Source of the DNA: Rhodobacteraceae bacterium HLUCCA12
GTDB taxonomy: Bacteria; Pseudomonadota; Alphaproteobacteria; Rhodobacterales; Rhodobacteraceae
Direction: 5' to 3'
Assembly (NCBI GenBank): GCA_001314715.1
Contig: LJSV01000001.1
Location: 343,961-407,960 of the forward strand
Length of the DNA stretch: 64,000 nt
Position numbers and translations under genes: made by a program. The notes beneath the pieces are model-generated. The model worked only from the letters and a program-made list of their open reading frames with translations. It was not told the DNA's origin and did no database searches. Positions 17,234-27,900 of the stretch are shown here, one piece after another; the stretch's first letter is position 1, and every line of letters begins with the position of its first letter.

Positions 17234-19246
17234 TCAGAGTAGCGCCTTGGCTCTGTCGGCCACCACCTCGGCGGTAATGCCGAACTGCTTGAACAATTCG
17301 CCCGCCGGGGCCGAGGCGCCAAAACCCGTCATGCCGACGAAATCGGATTTCCGGGCCCGTTCGCCCAGAAGCCAGCGATCCCAGCCGCCAGCACGCACCG
17401 CCGCCTCGACGCCGATACGCACCGGACCGGCCGGCAGAACGCGCTTGCGATAGGCGTCGTCCTGGGCCGCGAACAGCTCCATGCAGGGCATCGAGACGAC
17501 GCGGGTTCCGACGCCTTCGGCCTGCAAAAGCGCGCGCGCCTTGAGCGCGATCTCGACCTCGGAACCGGTGGCAATCAGGATCACCCGGCGCTTGCCGTCG
17601 GACTCGGCCAGCACATAGGCGCCCTGCGCGGTCAGGTTGCGCGCGCCATAGGCCTTGCGCACGGCAGACAACCCCTGACGGCTGAGTGACAGGACCGATG
17701 GCGTGGTCTTCTGGTTGAGGGCGATTTCCCAGGCCTCGGCGGTTTCGACCTGATCGGCGGGCCGGAACACCAGCGTGTTCGGCGTCGCGCGTGAAATTGC
17801 CAGATGTTCGACCGGCTGGTGGGTCGGGCCATCCTCGCCCAGACCGATACTGTCATGGGTCATGACATAAACAACCGGCAGCCCCATCAGCGCCGACAGC
17901 CGCATCGCCGGGCGCGCGTAATCGGTAAAGGCCATGAAGGTGCCGCCATAGGGGCGCACGCCGCCATGCAGCGCCATGCCGTTCATCGCCGCCGCCATCG
18001 CGTGTTCGCGGATGCCGTAATAGACATAACGCCCCTTGCGGTTGGCAGGCTCGAATGTGCCCAGATCGGCGGTCTTGGTATTGTTCGACCCCGTCAGATC
18101 GGCCGACCCCCCCAGCGTTTCGCCCAGGATCGGGTTCACCACCTTGAGAACTGCCTCGCTGGCGGCGCGGGTGGCCAGCTTGGGTTGATCCGCGACGGCC
18201 TGTTTCTTCAACTTGCGGATCGCCGTGGCCAGCTTGTTCGGCACCTCGCGCGCAAAGATGCGCTCGAATTCGGCCTTGCGGGTCGGCGACAGGGCGGCCA
18301 GTCGCGCCTCCCAGTCCTTGCGGGCGTTGCGCCCACGCGCGCCGATGACCTCCCAGGCCTGCTTGATTTCGGCGGGGATGACGAAAGGCCCGTGTTCCCA
18401 GCCATAGGCCTTGCGGGTGTCGGCGATCAGTTGCGCATCGGTCAGCGCGCCGTGGCCCTTGGACGTATCCTGCGCCGACGAACCCAGCGCGATATGCGTC
18501 TTGCACGCCACCATGGCGGGGCGCGGGCTGGCCTTGGCGGCGGTGATCGCGCGGTCGATCTCGGCCGGGTCATGGCCATTGCAGTCGAACACATCCCACC
18601 CGGCGGCGGCAAACCGCGCCTTCTGGTCGGTGACGCAGGCCATGTCCACGGTGCCGTCGATGGTGATGTTGTTGTTGTCCCACAGCACGATCAGCCGCGA
18701 CAGCTGGTGCTTGCCGGCCAGGCCGATCGCCTCGTGGCTGATGCCTTCCATCAGGCAGCCGTCGCCGGCGACGACATAGGTGTGGTGATCCTGGATCTTG
18801 CTGCCCCAGCGCGCGCGCAGCGATTCCTCGGCCATGGCGAAACCCACAGCATTGGCCAGCCCCTGACCCAGCGGGCCGGTGGTGGTCTCGATCCCCTTGG
18901 CGTGGCCATATTCCGGGTGGCCGGCCGTGATCGCGCCCCACTGCCGGAAATTCCTGAGCTGGTCCAGCGTCATGTCCTGATAGCCGGTCAGGTGCAGCAG
19001 CGCGTAAAGCAGCATCGAGCCGTGACCGGCCGACAGGATGAATCGGTCGCGGTCGGGCCAGTCGGGGGCCGCTGCGTCGAATTTCAGATGCTTTTCAAAG
19101 AGAACGGTGGCCACATCCGCCATGCCCATCGGCATCCCCGAATGGCCCGAATTGGCGGCGGCGACAGCGTCGAGGGCCAGAACGCGGATCGCGCTGGCCT
19201 TGTTCCAATGGTCGGGCGCTTGCGCGCGCAGCGTGGCGATGTCCAA
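17234..19246 (-). CDS. tkt: Transketolase
   Basis: A 670-residue thiamine-diphosphate enzyme that moves two-carbon units between sugar phosphates in the pentose phosphate and Calvin-type pathways. Visible motifs: substrate loop [15 protein letters not shown], the ThDP motif GDGCLMEG, and the second-domain signature [11 protein letters not shown] prefer the TTG at 19246, with AAGGA eight bases ahead, and homologues usually begin at this MDIATLRA position. An ATG at 19264 would add six residues but has no ribosome site. It is divergent from the coiled-coil/zapA pair. Confidence 0.94.
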   Translation of the reverse strand: MDIATLRAQAPDHWNKASAIRVLALDAVAAANSGHSGMPMGMADVATVLFEKHLKFDAAAPDWPDRDRFILSAGHGSMLLYALLHLTGYQDMTLDQLRNFRQWGAITAGHPEYGHAKGIETTTGPLGQGLANAVGFAMAEESLRARWGSKIQDHHTYVVAGDGCLMEGISHEAIGLAGKHQLSRLIVLWDNNNITIDGTVDMACVTDQKARFAAAGWDVFDCNGHDPAEIDRAITAAKASPRPAMVACKTHIALGSSAQDTSKGHGALTDAQLIADTRKAYGWEHGPFVIPAEIKQAWEVIGARGRNARKDWEARLAALSPTRKAEFERIFAREVPNKLATAIRKLKKQAVADQPKLATRAASEAVLKVVNPILGETLGGSADLTGSNNTKTADLGTFEPANRKGRYVYYGIREHAMAAAMNGMALHGGVRPYGGTFMAFTDYARPAMRLSALMGLPVVYVMTHDSIGLGEDGPTHQPVEHLAISRATPNTLVFRPADQVETAEAWEIALNQKTTPSVLSLSRQGLSAVRKAYGARNLTAQGAYVLAESDGKRRVILIATGSEVEIALKARALLQAEGVGTRVVSMPCMELFAAQDDAYRKRVLPAGPVRIGVEAAVRAGGWDRWLLGERARKSDFVGMTGFGASAPAGELFKQFGITAEVVADRAKALL

Positions 19247-19449
19247 GGGTTTTGTCCTTCTCATGGCAGCGTTGCGCGCGTCATAGCAGGCTTGGTCCCA
19301 AGTTCAAGCGCGCGCTTAAGCGCAAGGCGCAACCCATTGGTTGGAAAGGGCCGACAATCGCCGTAATCTATGCTTTCATCACCGGGCCGGGACACGGCGC
19401 GTGATTCGCGCCGGGCCCTTGTCCGTGCCGCCAGACGGGAGGTTTGACG

Positions 19450-19995
19450 ATGAGCGACATTGCCGCCTATGAGCGCCGCATCTCGGCCGCGCTGGACCGG
19501 ATCGCCCGCCGGATCGAGGATGGTGGCGGGCGGCCGTCGGATGCGCCCTTGCCGCGCACGTCGATCTTTGGGCGCGGGGCCAGCCAGCGCGAAGCCGGTG
19601 CAGATGAGGAAACGCGCGCCACCATCGACAGCCTGCGCGAGGCGCTTGAAAAGGAACGCGCCGCCAACGCCCAGTTGAGCGAGCGGGTCCACCAGGTCAA
19701 GCAACGTCAGGAAACCACGATTGCTCAGCTTGAACGGCGGCTGGCGCGCCTGACCGAACAGCTTGATCTGCAAAGCCTGGAGATGCTGCGCCTGAAAAAG
19801 GCCAATGCCCGGCTGATGGAATCGAACTCGGCATTGCGCGAGGCGCAGGCCCAGGCCTTCCCCGATACCACGCTGGTCAACCGCTCGATCTCGGCCGAGC
19901 TTGAGGCGTTGCAGGCCGAACGCCGCGCCGAAATGGCCGAGATGGAAGAGATCCTTGCCGAACTCAAGCCGCTTCTGGCAGCGGACAGAAGCTGA
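19450..19995 (+). CDS. Coiled-coil protein upstream of zapA
   Basis: A 181-residue hydrophilic protein, strongly coiled-coil from about residue 60 (heptads rich in Ala, Leu, Glu, Arg and Gln). No enzyme motif or membrane segment is visible. GGGAGG lies before the ATG. It is followed after 10 bp by zapA, and this pairing suggests a helper of cell division, as an inference only. It is divergent from transketolase. Confidence 0.65.
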   Translation: MSDIAAYERRISAALDRIARRIEDGGGRPSDAPLPRTSIFGRGASQREAGADEETRATIDSLREALEKERAANAQLSERVHQVKQRQETTIAQLERRLARLTEQLDLQSLEMLRLKKANARLMESNSALREAQAQAFPDTTLVNRSISAELEALQAERRAEMAEMEEILAELKPLLAADRS

Positions 19996-20005
19996 GGAGA
20001 GAGCC

Positions 20006-20389
20006 ATGCCCGAAGAGACCATCACCATCGGCGGCAAGGAATTCGAGGTTGCCTGCCAGGAAGGCGAAGAGCATTTCCTGCAGGCCGCCGCACGGATGCT
20101 GGACGGCGAGGCGCGCACCCTGATGGACCAGATCGGCCGTCTGCCCGAGGCGCGCATGCTGCTGATGGCGGGGCTGATGCTGGCCGACAAGACCGCCGGA
20201 ACCGAGGATCGTGTGCGCGCCCTCGAACAGGAGCTGGAGGCCGCGCGCGCCGAGATCCAGCGCCTGCGCGGTGCCGAACCCGCCCGCGTCGAAGTGCCGG
20301 TCATCCCCCAGGACGTGGCCGAAAGCATGGCCGAACTGGCCGCGCGCGCCGAGGCGCTGGCCGACCAGCTGGACGAACAGCGCGCCTGA
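20006..20389 (+). CDS. zapA: Cell division protein ZapA
   Basis: A 127-residue protein with the N-terminal ZapA fold (ITIGGKEFEVACQEGEEHFL) and a C-terminal coiled coil used for tetramer formation. ZapA binds FtsZ at midcell and bundles its filaments. The start at 20006 follows GAGGAGAG. It is probably co-transcribed with the coiled-coil gene just upstream and ends at a strong hairpin. Confidence 0.88.
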   Translation: MPEETITIGGKEFEVACQEGEEHFLQAAARMLDGEARTLMDQIGRLPEARMLLMAGLMLADKTAGTEDRVRALEQELEAARAEIQRLRGAEPARVEVPVIPQDVAESMAELAARAEALADQLDEQRA

Positions 20390-20434
20390 TCCGTGCCGGG
20401 GCAGGGCGGTTGGCTGCGCTGACGGCGAGCCAAT

Positions 20435-20463
20435 GAAAAACCCCGGTTCTGGCCGGGGTTTTC
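20435..20463. terminator. Bidirectional terminator between zapA and grxD
   Basis: AAAAACCCCGG, loop TTCTGG, CCGGGGTTTT. The stem is flanked by A and T runs on both sides, so it can stop both the rightward zapA and the leftward grxD transcripts. Confidence 0.82.
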
Positions 20464-20490
20464 GCGTCTCAGTGCTGCGGCATCACCGCA

Positions 20491-20850
20491 TCAGGCGTTG
20501 GCTTCGCGGATCTTGTCGGCGGCGTCCTTGTCATAGTGGATGCCCTTGGCATCAAACAGCTGATCCAGCTCGCCCGACAGGGTCATTTCGGTGATGATGT
20601 CGCAGCCACCCACGAATTCGCCCTTGACGTAAAGCTGCGGGATGGTCGGCCAGTCCGAGAAATCCTTGATCCCCTGGCGAATCCCCTCGTCGGCGAGGAC
20701 GTTCACGTCGGCGAAATCGACGCCCATGAAGTTCAGCACCCCGGCAACGCGGCTGGAAAACCCGCATTGCGGCATGGTCTTGGTGCCTTTCATGTAAAGC
20801 ACCACGTCATTCTTTTCGATCGTGTCGCGGATCTGGTCCTGTGCGCTCAT
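20491..20850 (-). CDS. grxD: Monothiol glutaredoxin (Grx4/GrxD type)
   Basis: A 119-residue monothiol glutaredoxin with the CGFS active site (Cys29) and the family motif FSDWPTIPQLYVKGEFVGG. These proteins carry or transfer [2Fe-2S] clusters with glutathione and partner with BolA proteins. bolA lies just upstream in the same transcript, which supports a shared iron-sulfur function. The start ATG overlaps the stop of a 49-residue membrane peptide gene (ATGA). Confidence 0.95.
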   Translation of the reverse strand: MSAQDQIRDTIEKNDVVLYMKGTKTMPQCGFSSRVAGVLNFMGVDFADVNVLADEGIRQGIKDFSDWPTIPQLYVKGEFVGGCDIITEMTLSGELDQLFDAKGIHYDKDAADKIREANA

Positions 20851-20996
20851 CTTGGTCCTCTGTCATTTGTTCGCACCGGAATGCGAAGCCTTCGGCCCCC
20901 GCCCGGCGTGTTGTCGTCATCGTCATCATGGCCTGCGCGCATCATGGTCAGCGCAAGCGCCGCCAGTACGATCAGGCCGAGGATGCCATAAATCAT
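20847..20996 (-). CDS. 49-residue single-pass membrane peptide with an Asp tract
   Basis: A short gene between bolA and grxD. The N-terminus MIYGILGLIVLAALALTMM is one membrane helix, then come a run of five aspartates (AGHDDDDDNT) and a basic tail (GGGRRLRIPVRTNDRG). It starts one base after the bolA stop and its TGA overlaps the grxD ATG (ATGA). This strict packing supports a real translated gene. The acidic tract could bind metal, but that is a guess; no function is known to me. Confidence 0.65.
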   Translation of the reverse strand: MIYGILGLIVLAALALTMMRAGHDDDDDNTPGGGRRLRIPVRTNDRGPR

Positions 20997-20997
20997 G

Positions 20998-21240
20998 TCA
21001 GTCCGGGGCCTTTGTGGTCAGTGCAAGCGCGTGCAACTCGCCCTGGCTGCCATCCATCTTGCCCTTCAGGGCGGCATAGACCGCGCGTTGCTGCTGCACC
21101 CGGTTCAGGCCGCGAAAGCTTTCGTCGATGATTTCGGCGGCGTAATGGTTGCCGTCGCCCGCGAGATCGGTGATCGTGACCTTGCCCTGCGGGAAACTTT
21201 CGCGAAGAAGGGTTTCCAGTTGCTCTGCCGTGATGGCCAT
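20998..21240 (-). CDS. bolA: BolA family protein
   Basis: An 80-residue protein with the BolA fold, an aspartate-glycine-asparagine-histidine loop (LAGDGNHYAAEIIDESF) and the helix-turn region RVQQQRAVYAAL. BolA proteins form [2Fe-2S]-bridged heterodimers with monothiol glutaredoxins, and grxD lies in the same operon. It acts in iron-sulfur or iron homeostasis in the cytoplasm. It lies downstream of purL on the same strand, 68 bp away. Confidence 0.9.
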   Translation of the reverse strand: MAITAEQLETLLRESFPQGKVTITDLAGDGNHYAAEIIDESFRGLNRVQQQRAVYAALKGKMDGSQGELHALALTTKAPD

Positions 21241-21308
21241 GCTTCGTCCTTTGAACGTTCGCCGTTGAAGGTAATCCCGCCCGAGGGGCGGATCAAGGGC
21301 CGCCGCGC

Positions 21309-23480
21309 TCAGTCGCGCGCCAGTCCCAGGGCCTGCACGAAGGCGCCGCGATAAAGCGCCGACAGCGCGGAAAGCGCGGCCTCGCTGTCGCCCATGCGTA
21401 CCGCCGCACCGCCGAAACGGCCCACGGTCTGCACGGGGACACCGGCGCGGCCTGCCGCGACCATCAGCGCCTCGGCCTGATCGAACCCGCAGGCAACCAG
21501 ATAGCGCGCCTGATCCTCGCCGAACAGGGTGGGGGTGTCGTTGCTGTCGAGCGTCACGCCGATCCCGGCGGCCTCGGCCATTTCGAACGCCGCCAGCGCC
21601 AGCCCGCCATCCGACAGATCGGTCGCGGCATTGATCAGGGCACGGTTGTCGCGCAGGAACGTGCCGTTGCGGCGTTCGGCATCCAGATCGACGGGCGGGG
21701 CGTCGCCCTCTTCGCGGTTGAACACCTCGGCAAGCAGAGCCGATTGCCCCAGATGGCCCCGCGTCTCGCCGATCACCAGCGCAAAATCGCCCTCATGCGG
21801 CTGGCCGGCAATCAGGTCATCCAGGCTGTCCAGCAGGCCCACGGCGCCGATGGTCGGGGTGGGCAGGATCGGCTGGCCATCGGTTTCATTGTAAAGGCTG
21901 ACATTGCCCGAGACGATCGGCATGTCCAGCGCCGAACAGGCCGCGCCGATGCCCTTGATCGCACCGACCAGCTGCCCCATGATCGCGGGCTTTTCGGGGT
22001 TGCCGAAATTCAAATTGTCGGTCGAGGCCAGCGGCCGCGCCCCCACGGCCGAAAGGTTGCGATACGCCTCGGCGACCGCCTGCTTGCCGCCCTCGAACGG
22101 GTTGGCGCGCACATAGCGCGGCGTCACGTCCGAGGTGAAGGCAATCGCCTTGTCGGTTCCGTGCACGCGCACCACGCCGGCGCCCAGCCCCGGCACGCGC
22201 ACCGTGTCGCCCATCACCATGTGATCGTATTGTTCCCAGACCCAGCCCTTGTGGGCATGATCGGGGCTGGAAATCAACGCCTTCAACCCGTCGATCGGGT
22301 CGATGCCCGGCACCTGGGGCAGGGGATCGGCGGGCGGGGTTTCCTGCCAGGGGCGGTCGTATTCGGGGGCTTCGGAGGACAGTTTCGACAGCGGCAGATC
22401 GGCCTTGGTCTCATTGCCATGCAGGATCAGGAAACGATCCTCGGCGATGGTTTCGCCCACCAGCGCGAAATCGAGATCCCATTTGTCAAAGATCGCGCGG
22501 GCCTCGGCCTCTTTCTCGGGCTTGAGCACCATCAACATGCGCTCTTGCGATTCCGAGAGCATCATTTCATAGGCCGTCATGCCATCTTCGCGGCAAGGCA
22601 CGCGATCGAGGTCCAGCCGGATGCCCAGCTTGCCCTTGTCGCCCATCTCGACTGCCGAACAGGTCAGCCCCGCCGCACCCATGTCCTGGATCGAGATCAC
22701 CGCGCCCGAGGCCATCAGTTCAAGACAGGCCTCCAGCAGGCGCTTTTCGGTGAACGGATCGCCCACCTGCACGGTGGGGCGCTTTTCCTCGATCGTGTCG
22801 TCGAACTCTGCCGAGGCCATGGTCGCCCCGCCGACACCGTCGCGGCCGGTCTTGGCGCCCAGATAGACCACCGGCATCCCCACGCCCGAGGCCGCCGAAT
22901 AAAAGATGCGGTCGGCATCGGCCAGCCCGGCGGCAAAGGCATTGACCAGGCAATTGCCGTTATAGGCGGGATGAAAGCGCACCTCGCCGCCCACATTGGG
23001 CACGCCGAAACAGTTGCCATAGCTGCCGATCCCCTCGACCACGCCCTTGACCAGATGCGCGGTCTTGGGATGGCTAGGTTCACCGAAGGACAGCGCGTTC
23101 ATCGCCGCGATCGGGCGGGCGCCCATGGTGAACACGTCGCGCAAGATGCCGCCGACGCCGGTGGCCGCGCCCTGATGGGGTTCGATATAGCTGGGGTGGT
23201 TGTGGCTTTCCATCTTGAAGATCAGCGCCTGACCGTCGCCGATATCGACCACGCCCGCATTCTCACCCGGCCCGCAGATGACCTGTTCGCCGGTGGTCGG
23301 CAGGGTGCGTAGCCACTTCTTGGAGGACTTGTAGGAACAATGCTCGTTCCACATGGCTGAAAAGATGCCCAGCTCGGTAAAGGTGGGGTCGCGCCCGATG
23401 ATCTCGAGGATGCGCGCGTATTCGTCAGGCTTGAGACCATGCGCGGCAATCAGCTCGGGGGTGATGTCGGGTTCGGTCAT
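21309..23480 (-). CDS. purL: Phosphoribosylformylglycinamidine synthase subunit PurL
   Basis: A 723-residue, small-type PurL, the ATP-dependent synthetase of purine synthesis that works with PurS and PurQ to convert FGAR to FGAM. Motifs include the histidine-containing [17 protein letters not shown] near residue 45, [14 protein letters not shown] and [12 protein letters not shown] chose the ATG at 23480 ([21 protein letters not shown]), which matches the family; an in-frame extension upstream is non-coding. purS and purQ are not in the window. Confidence 0.95.
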   Translation of the reverse strand: MTEPDITPELIAAHGLKPDEYARILEIIGRDPTFTELGIFSAMWNEHCSYKSSKKWLRTLPTTGEQVICGPGENAGVVDIGDGQALIFKMESHNHPSYIEPHQGAATGVGGILRDVFTMGARPIAAMNALSFGEPSHPKTAHLVKGVVEGIGSYGNCFGVPNVGGEVRFHPAYNGNCLVNAFAAGLADADRIFYSAASGVGMPVVYLGAKTGRDGVGGATMASAEFDDTIEEKRPTVQVGDPFTEKRLLEACLELMASGAVISIQDMGAAGLTCSAVEMGDKGKLGIRLDLDRVPCREDGMTAYEMMLSESQERMLMVLKPEKEAEARAIFDKWDLDFALVGETIAEDRFLILHGNETKADLPLSKLSSEAPEYDRPWQETPPADPLPQVPGIDPIDGLKALISSPDHAHKGWVWEQYDHMVMGDTVRVPGLGAGVVRVHGTDKAIAFTSDVTPRYVRANPFEGGKQAVAEAYRNLSAVGARPLASTDNLNFGNPEKPAIMGQLVGAIKGIGAACSALDMPIVSGNVSLYNETDGQPILPTPTIGAVGLLDSLDDLIAGQPHEGDFALVIGETRGHLGQSALLAEVFNREEGDAPPVDLDAERRNGTFLRDNRALINAATDLSDGGLALAAFEMAEAAGIGVTLDSNDTPTLFGEDQARYLVACGFDQAEALMVAAGRAGVPVQTVGRFGGAAVRMGDSEAALSALSALYRGAFVQALGLARD

Positions 23481-23606
23481 GGCATTGTCCCAGGCGAAAA
23501 GGCTGTTCCCGGCGTCATAGGGCAACAGTCCCGCAAGGGGAAGGGCGAAGCGCGGTGGCGGTCCGACCGGCGTTTCGGTGGATGCCCGGAAAACCGGCAC
23601 ATGACC

Positions 23607-23682
23607 AAAAAAAAGGCCGAGCAGAAGCTCGGCCCAAGTCCAACAGGGAGGTAAAAGATACATGGGGTTGCCATCTATCTTC
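23607..23682 (-). ncRNA. Candidate small RNA with CCUCCC linker and terminator
   Basis: On the minus strand: a 5' hairpin (AAGATA-G-ATGG, loop CAAC, CCAT-G-TATCTT), an unpaired linker with ACCTCCC at 23652-23646, then an 8-bp terminator stem (GGCCGAGC, loop TTCT, GCTCGGCC) and eight Ts. The size is about 76 nt. The exposed anti-Shine-Dalgarno motif between two stem-loops resembles the design of stress-induced CcsR-type sRNAs of Rhodobacter. It lies in the 366-bp gap between purL and the LysR gene; no other gene is seen there. Confidence 0.6.
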
Positions 23683-23688
23683 CCGTGC

Positions 23689-23718
23689 TTCTTACTTCGA
23701 ATCATTGCACATGCGCAA
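23689..23718 (-). promoter_or_regulatory. Possible promoter of the candidate sRNA
   Basis: On the minus strand, TTGCGC, an 18-bp spacer and TAAGAA, placing the start close to 23682. The -35 box is part of a near-perfect palindrome (TTGCGCATGTGCAA, 23705-23718) that could be an operator. Confidence 0.35.
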
Positions 23719-23846
23719 GAAAATCCACGCTGCACCTGCATCATACCCGCTATGCGTTGCAGGTATGTCTCACCCGGTGGTTGTGCGCCGGCACGGGTTC
23801 CAGACCGCTGGCGCGGGGTTCCAAAGGCGGTTCGGCGCAGGCCCGA

Positions 23847-24746
23847 TCAGCCCGCGGCGCCGCGATTGCGACGATAGGCGATGACCTCTTCGAGAACGAA
23901 ATCCCGAAAGGCCGAGATCCGCTTGGAATGACGCAACTCTTCGGGATAGGCCAGAAACACCGGCACTTCGGCGCTTTCGACCTCGGGCAGGACACGCACC
24001 AGCGTCGGAAAGTCCTCGGTCAGGTAGTCGGGCAGAAGGCCGATGCCCAGATGGGCCAGCACCGCCTGCAAGACGCCGAAATAGTTGTTCACCGTAAAGG
24101 TCGAGCGGATCGGATAGGTCAGCAATTCGCGGGTCAGGATCGCACCAGCGGCGACCTGCGCCACGCCCGCCCCCTGGCAGACCAGCCGAAAGTTCACCAG
24201 ATCGGCCATCGTTTCCGGCACGCCATTGGCGCGCAGATACTCGGGCGAGGCATAAAGGCGCATCTTGACGCCCATCAGCCGCTTGCGGATCAGATCGGCC
24301 TGGCTGGGTTCCTTCATGCGGATCGCCAGATCGGCCTCGCGCATCGGCAGGTCCAGCACGCGCTCTTCCAGCATCAGGTCGATCTTGAGATCGGGATAGC
24401 GCGAATAAAGCGCCGGCAGACGCGGCGCCAGCCACAGGGTTCCGAACCCGGTGGTGGTGGTCACGCGCAACTCGCCATAGACTTCTTCCTCGCTGTCGCG
24501 GATGCGTGCCGAGGCGGTCTCCAGCGTCTTGCTCATGCGGCGGGTGGCATCGAACAGCAGTTCGCCCTGCTCGGTCAGAATCAGCCCACGCGCGTGACGG
24601 TGGAAAAGGGTGGTGCCCAACCCCTCTTCCAGCGCGCGAATCTGCCGGCTTACCGCCGATTGGCTGAGCCCCAGCGCATCGCCGGCATGGGTCAGGCTGC
24701 CGGCATCGGCAACGGCATGAAAGATTCTTAGCTTGTCCCAGTCCAT
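23847..24746 (-). CDS. LysR-family transcriptional regulator
   Basis: A 299-residue regulator. The N-terminal winged helix-turn-helix is clear (GSLTHAGDALGLSQSAVSRQ), followed by a substrate-binding domain (FGTLWLAPRLPALYSRYPDL). The effector is unknown. It is transcribed away from the indolepyruvate oxidoreductase gene across a 161-bp gap, the usual LysR arrangement, so control of that gene and itself is possible. It may also read toward the sRNA terminator at 23607. Confidence 0.9.
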   Translation of the reverse strand: MDWDKLRIFHAVADAGSLTHAGDALGLSQSAVSRQIRALEEGLGTTLFHRHARGLILTEQGELLFDATRRMSKTLETASARIRDSEEEVYGELRVTTTTGFGTLWLAPRLPALYSRYPDLKIDLMLEERVLDLPMREADLAIRMKEPSQADLIRKRLMGVKMRLYASPEYLRANGVPETMADLVNFRLVCQGAGVAQVAAGAILTRELLTYPIRSTFTVNNYFGVLQAVLAHLGIGLLPDYLTEDFPTLVRVLPEVESAEVPVFLAYPEELRHSKRISAFRDFVLEEVIAYRRNRGAAG

Positions 24747-24907
24747 CGCGACACTTCTTTGCGCTCAGCGCCCGGTTCGGGCATCGCTTCGTTTACTATG
24801 CGACAATTCGCACCCACGAAAGCCACGAAATCCGGAAAACAGCTTCAAAGGTCAGCGGCTTTGACCTATAATGCCGCAATATGCAGCCATATGCAGAGGA
24901 GGTGCAC

Positions 24908-27900
24908 ATGGGAACGCAAAGCGTCAGCCTGAACGATCGGTTCGATCTGGAAAAGTCGCCTGTGCTGTTGAACGGCACGCAGGCGCTGGTGCGGCTGATG
25001 CTTGCGCAAGCCGCGCGCGACAAGGCGCAGGGGCTGAACACCGCCGGCTATGTCTCGGGCTATCGCGGCTCGCCACTGGGGGCGGTCGATCTGCAGATGG
25101 CGCGCGCGCGCAAACATCTTGAGGCCGCGCAAGTCCGGTTCCAGGAAGGCCTGAACGAGGATCTGGCCGCCACCGCGATCTGGGGCACGCAGCAGGCCGA
25201 GTTGCGCGGCGAGGGCAAATACGACGGCGTCTTCGCGCTCTGGTATGGCAAGGGGCCGGGCGTGGATCGCACCGGCGATGTGATGAAACACGCCAACATG
25301 GCCGGCACCTCGCGCCATGGCGGCGTGATCATGGCCATGGGCGATGACCATACCGGCGAATCCTCGACCGTGCTGCACCAGTCCGACTGGGCGATGGTCG
25401 ATGCCTACATGCCGATCGTGTCGCCCGCCGGGGTGCAGGAGATTCTGGATTACGGGCACTATGCCTATGCACTGAGCCGGTTTTCCGGGCTTTGGGTCGG
25501 TCTCAAGACGATGAAGGACACGATCGAGGCCACCGCCGTTGTCGATGGCGACCCCCACCGGATGCAGTTCGTCACGCCCGAGTTCCAGATGCCCGAGGGT
25601 GGGCTCAATATCCGGCTGGGCGACACACCGGTCGCGCAGGAAGCGCGGATGATCGACTACAAGCGCTTTGCCGCCGAGGCGTTTTCGCGCGCCAACCGGA
25701 TGGACCGGCGCATGTGGGGCAAGCCCGGCGCCAAGATCGGGCTGGTCGCGGCGGGCAAGAACTGGCTTGATCTGGTCCATGCGCTGGGCCTTCTGGGGAT
25801 CGATGAGGATGAATGCGCGCGGCTTGGCATCACCACCTACAAGGTGGGCCAGACCTGGCCGCTGGACATGGACGGCTTCCACGAATGGGCCGAAGGGCTG
25901 GAACTGATCATCGTCGTCGAGGAAAAGCGCAAGCTGATCGAAGTGCAGGTCAAGGAGGCGATTTTTGACGACCGCCGTGGCCGGCGGGTCTATGGCTGGC
26001 ACAAGGGCGACAACTGGGAAAACGGCCGCCGGCTTGAGCTGTTCCCGACCCGATACGCCCTGGACCCGGTAATGATCTCCGAAAAGCTGGGCGAGATCTT
26101 CATCGAAGAGGGACGCGACACCGACCGCCTGCGCGCCGGCATGGACCGGCTGGCCGAGGCCCGCCGCGCCGACAATGCCCCGGAACTGGCCGCGCGGCTG
26201 CCGTGGTTCTGCTCAGGCTGCCCGCACAACACCTCGACCCGTTTGCCCGATGGCAGCCGCGCCTATGCCGGGATCGGATGCCACTACATGGTCCAGTGGA
26301 TGGACCGCGAAACGCTGGGCTATACCCATATGGGCGGCGAGGGCGCGAACTGGATCGGCGAGGCGCCGTTTTCCAAGACCGACCATGTCTTTCAGAACCT
26401 TGGCGACGGCACCTATAACCATTCCGGTATCCAGGCCATTCGCGCGGCATTGGCGGCGGGCACAAACATCACCTACAAGATCCTGTTCAACGACGCCGTC
26501 GCCATGACCGGCGGGCAAAAGAACGAGGGCGGTCTGACCGCCGACCAGATCGCGCGCGAACTCAAGGCGATGGGCGTGCAGCATGTCGCGCTGGTCTATG
26601 ACGCGAAAGAGACGCCGGATTTCAGCCTGTTCCCCCCCGATGTCGAGCGGCACGAGCGCACCGAACTCATGCAGGTTCAGGAAAAATATCGTCAGATCAA
26701 GGGCGTATCGGCCATAATTTACGCCCAGACCTGCGCCGCGGAAAAGCGCCGTCGGCGCAAGCGCGGCCAGTTTCCGGACCCCGATCAGCGCGTGTTCATC
26801 AACACCGATGTCTGCGAGGGCTGCGGCGATTGCGGCGTGCAGTCGAACTGCGTGTCAATCGTGCCGGTGGAAACCGAACTGGGCCGCAAGCGCGCGATCG
26901 ATCAATCCAGTTGCAACAAGGATTTCAGTTGTCTCAAGGGCTTCTGCCCCTCCTTTGTCACGCTGGAGGGGGCCACGCCGCGCAAATCGGCCACCCGCGC
27001 GCTGGACCTGCCCGATCTGCCGCTGCCTGACCTGCCCGCAATCGACGGCACCCACAACGTGGTCATCACCGGCGTCGGCGGCACCGGGGTCGTCACGGTG
27101 GGCGCGATCCTGGCGCAGGCGGCGCAGATCGACGGCAAGGGCGCCGGCATGATGGAGATGGCGGGCCTGGCGCAAAAGGGCGGCGCGGTGCATATCCATT
27201 GCCGCATCGCCAAGCGGCCCGAGGACATCAGCGCCGTGCGCGTCGCCGTGGGCGAGGCGCATTGCGTGATCGGCGGCGATCTGGTCGTCACCGCCGGATC
27301 GCGCACCCTTGGGCTGATGCGCACCGGGCAGACCGGCGCGGTGGTCAACGCCCATGAGATCATCACCGGCGAGTTCACGCGCAACAGCAAATTCCAACTT
27401 CCCGCCAAGGACTTGCGCGTCTCTCTTGAGGCGCGGTTGCGCGACCGGCTGGCGATGTTCGATGCCTCGGAACTGGCGCGCGTGGCGTTGGGCGATTCAA
27501 TCTATTCGAACATGATGGTCTTTGGCGGGGCGTGGCAGATGGGGCTGATCCCGGTCTCGCTTGAGGCGATCCAGCAGGCCGTGACCCTCAACGGTGCCGC
27601 GGTCGAGGGCAATCTGCGCGCCTTCGACATCGGCCGCTGGGCAGTCCTGCACCCCGATGAGGCCGCGGCCCTGATCCAACCGCCACTCGCGGACAAGGAT
27701 GCCGTCGATCCGGTTGCCTACCGGGCCGCGCATTTGCAGGACTATCAGAACGCCGCGCTGGCCGCGCGCTTTTGCCGGTTTGTCGAGGCCATCGACGATG
27801 CGGCGCTCCGCGACGCGGTCGCAAAGGGCTATCACAAGCTGCTGGCCTACAAGGATGAATACGAGGTTGCGCGTCTGCACCTGCAGACCGTGGAAAAGGC

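Noticed and set aside
20390..20490. 6S RNA next to zapA, as seen in some bacteria
   Set aside because: The gap is only about 100 bp and contains just the terminator hairpin; no 6S-like fold could be placed.
23662..23877. 71-codon plus-strand ORF with a good GGGAGG ribosome-like site
   Set aside because: The apparent ribosome site is the complement of the sRNA linker CCTCCC, the ORF overlaps the LysR 3' end, and the peptide shows no fold. Kept only as an alternative to the sRNA reading.
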